Shown one piece after another: positions 57,154-64,000 of a DNA stretch of 64,000 bases; position 1 is the first letter of the stretch, and the number at the start of each line of letters is the position of its first letter. The notes under the pieces were generated by a model that saw only the letters and a list, made by a program, of their open reading frames with translations, had not been told where the DNA came from and searched no databases. A program made the position numbers and the translations under genes. Origin of the DNA: Saccharothrix algeriensis (GTDB lineage Bacteria; Actinomycetota; Actinomycetes; Mycobacteriales; Pseudonocardiaceae); the NCBI RefSeq assembly GCF_016907655.1, contig NZ_JAFBCL010000001.1, positions 2,948,001 through 3,012,000 on the forward strand, written 5' to 3'.

Positions 57154-59454
57154 TCAGACCGCGCCGTTGCTCACCGAGGTCTCCGCCGGGGAGTCCGTGA
57201 TGGCGGTGCCGCGCCGCTTGGACACGACCACCGCGGCGACGATGACCGCCACCGCCACCAGGGCGATCGCGTACCGCATGCCGGGCGAGGCGGCGTCGCC
57301 GATCGTGGCCGTGATGATGGCCGGCGCGATCAGCACCGACACCAGGTTCATCACCTTGATCAGCGGGTTGATCGCCGGGCCGGCGGTGTCCTTGAACGGG
57401 TCGCCGACCGTGTCGCCGATGACCGTGGCGGCGTGGGCGTCGGAGCCCTTGCCGCCGTGGTTGCCGTCCTCCACCAGCTTCTTGGCGTTGTCCCACGCGC
57501 CGCCCGAGTTGGCCAGGAACACCGCCATCAGGGTGCCGGTCGCGATGGCGCCCGCCAGGTAGCCCGCCAGCGGGCCGACGCCCAGGCCGAAGCCCACCGC
57601 GATGGGCGCCATCACCGCCAGCAGGCCCGGGGTGGCCAGCTCGCGCAGCGAGTCCTTGGTGCAGATGTCCACGACCCGGCCGTACTCGGGCTTGACCGAG
57701 CCGTCCATGATGCCGGGGTTGTCGCGGAACTGGCGGCGCACCTCGAACACGATCGCGCCGGCGGCCCGCGTGACCGCGTTGACGGCCAGCCCGGAGAACA
57801 TGAACACGACCGCCGCGCCGATGATCAGGCCGACGAGCACGTTCGGCGTGAAGGACACGAAGTCGGAGTCCTCGAACACCCCGCCGACGCCGTCCAGGGC
57901 CTTCTCGATGGCGTCCTTGTAGGAGCCGAACAGGGCGGTGGCGGCCAGCACGGCGGTCGCGATCGCGATGCCCTTGGTGATCGCCTTGGTGGTGTTGCCC
58001 ACCGCGTCCAGCTCGGTGAGGATCTGCGCGCCCTCGCCGTCCACGTCGCCGGACATCTCGGCGATGCCCTGCGCGTTGTCCGAGACGGGCCCGAAGGTGT
58101 CCATGGCGACGATCACGCCGACCGTGGTCAGCAGGCCGCAGCCGGCCAGGGCCACGGCGAACAGCGCCACGACCACCGAGCCGGACAGCAGGAACGCGCC
58201 GTAGACCGCGCCGCCGATGACCAGCGCCGTGTACACGGCCGACTCGAAGCCGACCGAGATGCCGGAGAGGATCACCGTCGCCGCGCCGGTCAGCGACGTC
58301 CGGCCGACCTCCTTGACCGGCTTGTGCTCGGTGCCGGTGTAGTAGCCGGTCAGCTTCAGGATGACGCCCGCCAGCAGGATGCCGATGATCACCGCGATGG
58401 CCGCGATCAGGGCCGGGTTGCCGGGCGTGGCGCCGACCTCCTCGGACACGCCCCGCAGTTCGCCGAAGGAGCCGGGCAGGTAGACGAACGCCGCGATCGT
58501 GCACAGCACGGCCGAGATGACCGCCGAGACGTAGAACGAGCGGTTGATCGCCGACAGGCCGTTCTCGCCGGTCCGCGCCTTGGTGATGTAGACGCCGACG
58601 ACCGCCGTGAGCACGCCGATCGCCGGGACGATCAGCGGGAACAGCAGGCCCTTCGCGCCGAACGCGGCGGTGCCGAGGATCAGCGAGGCGACCAGCGTCA
58701 CCGCGTAGGACTCGAACAGGTCGGCGGCCATGCCCGCGCAGTCGCCCACGTTGTCGCCGACGTTGTCCGCGATGGTCGCCGCGTTGCGCGGGTCGTCCTC
58801 GGGGATGTTCTGCTCGACCTTGCCGACGAGGTCGGCGCCGACGTCGGCGGCCTTGGTGAAGATGCCGCCGCCGACCCGCATGAACATCGCCAGCAGCGCC
58901 GCGCCGAAGCCGAAGCCCTCCAGCACCTTCGGCGCCTGGCCGGTGTAGACCAGCACGACCACCGCGGCGCCGAGCAGGCCGAGGCCGACGGTGAACATGC
59001 CCACCACGCCACCGGTGCGGAAGGCGATGCGCGTGGCCTTCTCGCGGCCGTTCGACTCCCGGGCGGCGGCGGCCACGCGCACGTTCGCGCGGGTGGACAG
59101 CCACATGCCGAGGTAGCCGATGCCGGCGGAGAACGCCGCCCCGACGATGAAGAACAGCGACCTGCCGACGCGCTCCGCGATGTCGTCCGCGGGTAGCGCG
59201 AACAACAGCACGAACACGATGACGACGAAAATGCCGAGCGTGCGGAACTGCCGGTTGAGGTAGGCCGCTGCGCCCTCTTGAACCGCCTTGGCGATGTCCT
59301 GCATCTTCGGGGTGCCCTGGCCGGCGGCCAGGACCTCCCGGAGCAGGACATATCCGACGGCGAGGGCAGCCAGGGCGACCACGGCGACCACGGCCACGAG
59401 GCCCTGGTCACCTCCGGAGAGCTGTAGGCCCTCCGCGAGGAATTGCCGGGACAT
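57154..59454 (-). CDS. hppA: Proton-pumping membrane pyrophosphatase, K+-insensitive
   Basis: 766 residues with about 16 membrane helices. Couples pyrophosphate hydrolysis to proton export. The substrate motif DVGADLVGKVE, DNVGDNVGDCAGM and the C-terminal DTVGDPFKDTAGPA are present. GNTTKAITKG has Lys where K+-dependent enzymes have Ala, the mark of the K+-insensitive class. ATG 59454 (MSRQFLAEG) has GGAGG just upstream; the frame is open further up but not conserved. Confidence 0.95.
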   Translation of the reverse strand: MSRQFLAEGLQLSGGDQGLVAVVAVVALAALAVGYVLLREVLAAGQGTPKMQDIAKAVQEGAAAYLNRQFRTLGIFVVIVFVLLFALPADDIAERVGRSLFFIVGAAFSAGIGYLGMWLSTRANVRVAAAARESNGREKATRIAFRTGGVVGMFTVGLGLLGAAVVVLVYTGQAPKVLEGFGFGAALLAMFMRVGGGIFTKAADVGADLVGKVEQNIPEDDPRNAATIADNVGDNVGDCAGMAADLFESYAVTLVASLILGTAAFGAKGLLFPLIVPAIGVLTAVVGVYITKARTGENGLSAINRSFYVSAVISAVLCTIAAFVYLPGSFGELRGVSEEVGATPGNPALIAAIAVIIGILLAGVILKLTGYYTGTEHKPVKEVGRTSLTGAATVILSGISVGFESAVYTALVIGGAVYGAFLLSGSVVVALFAVALAGCGLLTTVGVIVAMDTFGPVSDNAQGIAEMSGDVDGEGAQILTELDAVGNTTKAITKGIAIATAVLAATALFGSYKDAIEKALDGVGGVFEDSDFVSFTPNVLVGLIIGAAVVFMFSGLAVNAVTRAAGAIVFEVRRQFRDNPGIMDGSVKPEYGRVVDICTKDSLRELATPGLLAVMAPIAVGFGLGVGPLAGYLAGAIATGTLMAVFLANSGGAWDNAKKLVEDGNHGGKGSDAHAATVIGDTVGDPFKDTAGPAINPLIKVMNLVSVLIAPAIITATIGDAASPGMRYAIALVAVAVIVAAVVVSKRRGTAITDSPAETSVSNGAV

Positions 59455-59661
59455 CCGTCCTCCTGGTGTGTTTTCCAGCCCAACGGCGGGTGCACCGCGC
59501 TCCGCCGGGACCGGCTTGCCCAACACGACCGTCAGCCCCGGCACAACGTGACGCATCCCTCATTGGATGCGATAGCGGCGGAGTCTATTCATAGCGCGCA
59601 AGAGCGCGACAGTGCGTCCCGTATCGCGTACACACCGTTATCAACGCAGGAAGCAACTGTG

Positions 59662-62187
59662 ATGTCGGTGCGGTGTGCGAAGCTGCGCCCCGTGGCGAAC
59701 CAGGGACGTCGACTGCTGGACCGGGTCCTCGCCGGGGTCCCGGCGGGCGAGTCGCCGCTGACGCACCGCGCGGACCTGCCCCGACGGGCGGCGCGGTCGG
59801 TCCCGTGGCCGTCCTGGGCGGCGGCCGGGGTGGTGTCCGCGCTGGTCGAGCGCGGTGTCGGGGAGCCGTGGCGGCACCAGGCCGAGGCGGCGGAGCACGC
59901 GTGGGCGGGGCGGCACGTGGTGGTCGCCACGGGCACCGCGTCGGGCAAGTCGCTGGCGTACCAGCTGCCGGTGCTCAGCGCCGTCCACGGTGACCCGAAG
60001 GCGACAGCCCTGTACCTCTCCCCCACCAAGGCGCTGGGCGCGGACCAGCTGCGCGCGGTGGCGGAGCTGGGGGTGCCGGGGGTTCGGGCGGCGTCGTTCG
60101 ACGGCGACACGCCGATGGCCGAGCGGGACTGGGTGCGGGCGCACGCGAACTGGGTGTTCACCAACCCGGACATGCTGCACCGGGGCGTGCTGCCCCACCA
60201 CGCGCGGTGGGTCAGGTTCTTCCGGCGGCTGTCGTACGTGGTGGTCGACGAGTGCCACTCGTACCGGGGCGTGTTCGGCTCGCACGTGGCGCTGCTGCTG
60301 CGCCGGCTGCGCCGGGTGGCGCGGCGCTACGGGGCGGACCCGGTGTTCGTGCTGGCGTCGGCGACGGTGGCGGATCCGGCGACTTCGGCTTCCCGCTTGG
60401 CGGGCGTGCCGTGCGAGGCGGTGACGGAGGACGGCTCGCCCCGCGCCGCGCGGACCGTGGCGCTGTGGGAACCGCCGCTGCTGGACGAGCTGGAGGGCGA
60501 GAACGGCGCGCCCGTGCGGCGGTCGGCGGGTGCAGAGACGGCGCGCATCCTGGCGGACCTGGTGGTCGAGGGCGCGCGGTCGCTGGCGTTCGTGCGGTCG
60601 CGGGTGGGCGCGGAGCTGACGGCGCTGGCGGCGCGGCGCGCGCTGGCGGAGGTCGACCCGGAGCTGGCGACGCGGGTCGCGGCCTACCGCGGCGGGTACC
60701 TGCCGGAGGAGCGGCGGGCGCTGGAGCGGGCCGTGGCGAGCGGTGACCTGCTGGGCGTGGCGACTACGAACGCGCTGGAGCTGGGCGTCGACATCGCGGG
60801 CCTGGACGCCGTGGTCGTGGCCGGGTTCCCGGGCACGCTGGCGTCGTTCTGGCAGCAGGCGGGCCGGGCGGGGCGCAGCGGCAGCTCGGACGCCCTGGTG
60901 GTCTTCGTGGCGCGCGACGACCCGCTGGACACCTACCTGGTGCACAACCCGGCGGCGGTGCTGGACAAGCCGGTGGAGGCCACCGTCCTGGACCCGGCGA
61001 ACCCGTACGTCCTGGAGCCCCAGCTGGCGTGCGCGGCGGCCGAGCTGCCGCTGACGGAGGAGTCGCTGGCCGACTTCGGCGGCGACGCGGCGCTGCCGGT
61101 GCTGGCCGACCTGGTGGCGCGCAAGGTGCTGCGCCGCAGGCCCAACGGCTGGTACTGGACCTCGCACGAGCGGCCGCACGGCGACGTGGACATCCGCGGT
61201 TCGGGCGGGGAGCAGGTCGTGGTCGTGGAGGGCGACTCGGGCCGGGTGCTGGGCACGGTGGACCCGGCCGCGGCGCCCTGGACGGTGCACGACGGGGCGG
61301 TGTACCTGCACCAGGGCGAGTCCTACGTGGTCGACCGGCTGGACCTGGAGAGCGGGATCGCGCTGGTGCACGCGGAGAAGCCGGACTGGTCGACCACGGC
61401 CCGCGACACGAAGGACATCACGGTCGTGCGGACGCTCGAGGAGCGGGCGCACGGCGGCGTGACGGTGTGCCTGGGCGAGGTGGAGGTGACCTCGCAGGTC
61501 GTGGGCTACCTGCGCAAGCTGCCGTCCGGCCAGGTGATCGACTCGGTGCCGCTGGACCTGCCCGCGCAGACCCTGCGCACCAGGGCCGTCTGGTACACGG
61601 TCGGCGCGCAGCTGCTGGGTGGTGCGCCGGGGGGCGCCGGACTGGCCCCGGCGCGCGTCCCCGGCGCACTGCACGCCGCCGAGCACGCGGCGATCGGCCT
61701 GCTACCCCTGTTCGCGACCTGCGACCGCTGGGACATCGGCGGCGTGTCGACCGCGCTGCACCAGGACACCGGGGAGGCGACGGTGTTCGTGCACGACGGT
61801 CATCCGGGGGGCGCCGGATTCGCCGACCGCGGTTTCGCCGCGGTGGTCCCGTGGTTGGCCGCGACGAGGGAGGCCATCGCCGCTTGCACGTGCCCGGCCG
61901 GGTGCCCGTCCTGCGTCCAGTCGCCGAAGTGCGGGAACGGCAACGATCCGCTGGACAAGGCGGGCGGGTTGGCCGTGCTGGACGTCATGCTCGGGGCTGT
62001 CGGGGAGAGTTCCCACGACGCCCGGCACGGCCAAGTCGGTGGTGCCGCCCCCGCCGCCGACCACGGCGACGGGGACCGGTGGAACGAGGTCGGCCCGGAT
62101 CACCTGGTCGGCCCCGATCATTCAGCCGATCGAGACCACCCGACCGGCGATGAGCACTCGGCCGGCCCGGACCACTCGACCGAGTAA
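59662..62187 (+). CDS. DEAD/DEAH helicase with C-terminal zinc-binding domain (MrfA/Rv3649 type)
   Basis: 841 residues. RecA-like domains show the RHQ Q-motif, Walker A GTASGKS, DECH box, SAT and QQAGRAGRSG. The C-terminal DUF1998-like part has four Cys as C-x3-C-x2-C-x5-C (CPAGCPSCVQSPKC region), as in MrfA-type DNA repair helicases. The last 50 residues are a His/Asp/Gly tail with repeated GPDH units. ATG 59662 has AGGAA upstream. Divergent from hppA. Confidence 0.92.
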   Translation: MSVRCAKLRPVANQGRRLLDRVLAGVPAGESPLTHRADLPRRAARSVPWPSWAAAGVVSALVERGVGEPWRHQAEAAEHAWAGRHVVVATGTASGKSLAYQLPVLSAVHGDPKATALYLSPTKALGADQLRAVAELGVPGVRAASFDGDTPMAERDWVRAHANWVFTNPDMLHRGVLPHHARWVRFFRRLSYVVVDECHSYRGVFGSHVALLLRRLRRVARRYGADPVFVLASATVADPATSASRLAGVPCEAVTEDGSPRAARTVALWEPPLLDELEGENGAPVRRSAGAETARILADLVVEGARSLAFVRSRVGAELTALAARRALAEVDPELATRVAAYRGGYLPEERRALERAVASGDLLGVATTNALELGVDIAGLDAVVVAGFPGTLASFWQQAGRAGRSGSSDALVVFVARDDPLDTYLVHNPAAVLDKPVEATVLDPANPYVLEPQLACAAAELPLTEESLADFGGDAALPVLADLVARKVLRRRPNGWYWTSHERPHGDVDIRGSGGEQVVVVEGDSGRVLGTVDPAAAPWTVHDGAVYLHQGESYVVDRLDLESGIALVHAEKPDWSTTARDTKDITVVRTLEERAHGGVTVCLGEVEVTSQVVGYLRKLPSGQVIDSVPLDLPAQTLRTRAVWYTVGAQLLGGAPGGAGLAPARVPGALHAAEHAAIGLLPLFATCDRWDIGGVSTALHQDTGEATVFVHDGHPGGAGFADRGFAAVVPWLAATREAIAACTCPAGCPSCVQSPKCGNGNDPLDKAGGLAVLDVMLGAVGESSHDARHGQVGGAAPAADHGDGDRWNEVGPDHLVGPDHSADRDHPTGDEHSAGPDHSTE

Positions 62188-62314
62188 GGCCGGGCGGCCG
62201 GAGCGGAACCGGCGGAGGGCCACCGGGCCGGCGGCGAGCCGATCGGGAGCGCCCGGCCGGCCACCGGACGAGCTGCTGCCCGATGACCGGCCGGCCGGCG
62301 GCGAGCCGGCCGAC

Positions 62315-62947
62315 CTACCCGACGGCGAGCCGACCGGCGGTCAGCTGATCGGCGGACTCGTGCACGACGGCCTCGGCCAAGGCGTCCTGCACGACGCCGA
62401 GGCGGGGCAGCCGCCACGCGCAGATCTGCGGCTTGACCCGCCAGTGGACGACGCCGTGCTGGAAGGGCGTCGGCGGCAGCGGGACGTGCTCGCCCTGGCC
62501 GTAGTGGTGGACGTCGTGGCGGGAGCCGTGGTCGGCGACCCAGTCGGCGGACACCTGCGGCCCGGTGGCGACCAGGAACATCCAGCGGCCCGAGGGCGTC
62601 GCCGCGATCGGCACCGGGACCCCGGCCGCCCGCAGCGCCACGGCGGCCCGCCGGCCGAGGTCGGCGTCGACCTCGATGGCGTCCACGCCGTGCCCGGTGG
62701 CCAGCAGGATGCTGTAGGAGTGCCCGGCCCACCAGGTGGCGACCTCGTCCGCGCCGGTGCCGACGCGCTCCTGCCAGTCGTGGTGCACCGGGGTCGGGCC
62801 GTCGTGCTCGGCGCCTTCCCGACCGGCCCACCGCGCACCCGCCGGATAGGCGCCCGGCAGCACAGGCCACCCGTGCCACGCGAGGTTGACCGCCTCGGCG
62901 CGCAGCTCGATGCGGAAGGCCCCGCGCCAGCTATCCGACCACTCCAT
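62315..62947 (-). CDS. Bifunctional primase/polymerase (prim-pol) domain protein
   Basis: 210 residues. The AEP/prim-pol fold is indicated by WPVLPGAYP near the start, the metal-binding pair in IEVDADLG near residue 95, and PSGRWMFLV. No helicase or other domain is attached. Such small proteins occur as chromosomal stand-alone genes in actinomycetes; the role may be in repair together with the adjacent helicase, which is inference. ATG 62947 (MEWSDSWRG) has GGAGG upstream. Convergent with the helicase. Confidence 0.82.
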   Translation of the reverse strand: MEWSDSWRGAFRIELRAEAVNLAWHGWPVLPGAYPAGARWAGREGAEHDGPTPVHHDWQERVGTGADEVATWWAGHSYSILLATGHGVDAIEVDADLGRRAAVALRAAGVPVPIAATPSGRWMFLVATGPQVSADWVADHGSRHDVHHYGQGEHVPLPPTPFQHGVVHWRVKPQICAWRLPRLGVVQDALAEAVVHESADQLTAGRLAVG

Positions 62948-63051
62948 CTTCCGTTCGCCTCCTAGGAAACCCACGACACCGTGCCGGGTTCTTCGGCACC
63001 GCGTCGGTGCCGCCACTCGAACTAACGACATGACCGGGACTCCTGGTAAGC

Positions 63052-63068
63052 ACCAGTCGACAACTGGT
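63052..63068. promoter_or_regulatory. Inverted repeat ACCAGT-CGACA-ACTGGT
   Basis: A perfect 6-bp inverted repeat 105 bp upstream of the prim-pol gene, in a 272-bp gap otherwise without features. It could be an operator; the regulator is unknown. Confidence 0.4.
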
Positions 63069-63219
63069 AGGTACGGAACGGCGAACGCCGGTCCGCCGGA
63101 CGGCCGACAGAACCCGCGCAACCCGGCCGGCCACCGCCGGACCAGCCCCCGGCGCCCGAGTGAGCCCGCTCACCGCCGCAAGGCGACCGCTCGTCGCGTC
63201 GGAGCGGCGAAAAGCTCGG

Positions 63220-63564
63220 TCACCCTTCACCCGGGCCGGCCCGGGCACGCGCGCCCGGCGCACCGACCACCGAATCAGGACCGCTCACCTCGACCACCAC
63301 CTCCCACCCGGAAACGTCGCAGCCCACCAACCGCACTCCCATCCGCTCGGCCACCCAGGCGGCCCTCCCGCACGCGTGCCGGCTCCCGTCGACCAGCCAC
63401 CCGGCCGCCGCCACGGCCGCGAGGTCAGCCGCGGCAGCGGCGCGGTGCCGAGCGATCACCACCTCCCCGAGCCACACCCCGAACACGACGAGGGAGCACA
63501 ACACCCCCATCACCGCGACCGCGACGACCGACGCCACCCCGCGGTCATCACCCACCAACGACAC
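63220..63564 (-). CDS. TadE/G-like secretion-associated protein (Rv3654c type)
   Basis: About 114 residues. A short N-terminus (GDDRGVAS) leads into one membrane helix (about 12-33), followed by ARHRAAAAADLAAVAAAG, the pattern of Flp-pilus TadE/G-like proteins. A Cys pair (HACG and GCDV) may form a disulfide outside. GTG 63564 or 63555 could start it. It lies downstream of the TadE gene in the same direction. Confidence 0.7.
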   Translation of the reverse strand: MSLVGDDRGVASVVAVAVMGVLCSLVVFGVWLGEVVIARHRAAAAADLAAVAAAGWLVDGSRHACGRAAWVAERMGVRLVGCDVSGWEVVVEVSGPDSVVGAPGARARAGPGEG

Positions 63565-63595
63565 CAACCCGTCACCCCGCTCTCACCACCACCTC

Positions 63596-63727
63596 GCCCA
63601 AGCCCTCCACCCGCCCAAGCCACCGCCGGCCCGAGCCGCCTACCCGCCCAAGCCACCACCCGCCCGAGCCGCCTACTCCCTCAAGCCACCACCTGCCCGA
63701 GCCGCCTGCCCGCCCGAGCCGCCGTTC
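63596..63727. repeat. 33-bp tandem repeat (four units)
   Basis: Units at 63596, 63629, 63662 and 63695, each close to GCCCGAGCCGCCTACC-CGCCCAAGCCACCACC. They fill the gap between the two TadE-like genes. On the minus strand one frame reads an 11-residue GGSG-x-WWL repeat, but it overlaps the real TadE gene out of phase. Confidence 0.88.
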
Positions 63728-63738
63728 CACCTCCCCGA

Positions 63739-64000
63739 TCACCGGCGCACCGGTTGCCGTTCCTCCTCGGCGACGCCGGGCTCCAGCACGGCGTAGGCCC
63801 GGGACCGCACGTCGACCAGGGAACGCCGCGCGGTGACCTCGACCCACGCCGTGTCGCCGTCCTGCCGGACGACCAGCTCGGCCCCCGCCGGCGCGATGGC
63901 CGCGACCACCGACGACGCCCGCGCCGCCTCACCGCGGGCGACCAGTCGAGCGGCCTCGCGGGCGGCGTCCGTGCACCGGAGCTGCCCGACCACCGCCATG
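63739..64000 (-). CDS. TadE-family protein, partial (N-terminus outside window)
   Basis: 86 residues to the window edge. LRCTDAAREAARLVARGEA is the conserved segment that follows the membrane helix in TadE-like proteins (Rv3655c type), then a beta-rich part ending EEERQPVRR. The Met at 63999 is internal; the signal/membrane helix must lie beyond the edge. Part of an Flp-pilus-like secretion set. Confidence 0.72.
   Translation of the reverse strand, partial: MAVVGQLRCTDAAREAARLVARGEAARASSVVAAIAPAGAELVVRQDGDTAWVEVTARRSLVDVRSRAYAVLEPGVAEEERQPVRR

Noticed and set aside
63572..63847. ORF with an 11-residue GGSG-WWL repeat
   Set aside because: Out of phase with and overlapping the TadE gene; the peptide comes from the 33-bp DNA repeat.

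Overview
The window is chromosomal DNA of a very high-G+C actinomycete. GTG starts, overlapping stop/start codons and the gene order point to the Pseudonocardiaceae (Saccharothrix, Lentzea or Actinosynnema type). From memory, the backbone keeps the order of Mycobacterium tuberculosis Rv3587c to about Rv3655c: carbonic anhydrase, mutY, mhuD, clpC, lsr2, lysS, coaX-panD-panC, the folK-folB-folP-folE-ftsH operon, hpt-tilS, a zincin, dacB, ppa, holB, topA, a DEAD/DEAH helicase and TadE-like genes. Insertions of lineage-specific DNA interrupt it.

Layout. 1-9 kb: a membrane protein cut by the window edge, carbonic anhydrase, a repeat-filled gap (module A), mutY, a 2H phosphoesterase, an alpha/beta hydrolase, an M1-type peptidase, the haem-degrading MhuD, a sirtuin, an EEP-family hydrolase and pyroglutamyl peptidase. 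9-16 kb: clpC with a ClgR-like box, an iron-boxed FhuF-like reductase, lsr2, lysS and a methyltransferase. 16-31 kb: the pantothenate/CoA operon, a PrsW protease, a MidA-like protein with a Gly-rich insert, module B, a DUF1203 gene and an orphan NuoD-like gene, then a long minus-strand run ending with the folate genes and ftsH. 31-42 kb: a VWA lipoprotein-like protein, hpt, tilS, a zincin, dacB, ppa, a MarR/MFS efflux operon with a clear operator, a hotdog protein and an F420-type oxidoreductase.

41.8-47.5 kb is an integrated element. A 51-bp direct repeat of the 3' half of tRNA-Thr(CGU) flanks about 5.6 kb of visibly lower-G+C DNA. It carries a divergent cassette: CYTH protein, MoaA-like radical SAM enzyme and TauD-like oxygenase one way, NUDIX hydrolase and zinc-ribbon/XRE/TPR regulator the other. 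A frameshifted, 5'-truncated RepA-like ATPase sits at the tRNA end. No integrase is visible, so the island looks decayed or dependent on a helper. The function of the cassette is unknown to me.

47.5-64 kb returns to backbone: holB, an MFS-thymidylate kinase fusion with a degenerate P-loop, a tail-anchored repeat protein, topA, an unknown protein with an acidic linker, two related lipoproteins, the proton-pumping pyrophosphatase hppA, an MrfA-like helicase, a prim-pol domain protein and two TadE/G-like genes, the last cut by the window edge.

The strongest unexplained signal is a family of four roughly 128-bp hairpin elements, arranged as two inverted pairs 20 kb apart in modules A and B. Between A2 and B2 the inner stem differs at four positions per arm, and all four changes are compensated on the other arm. 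That is strong evidence that base pairing is maintained. The second is the tRNA-Thr island cassette.
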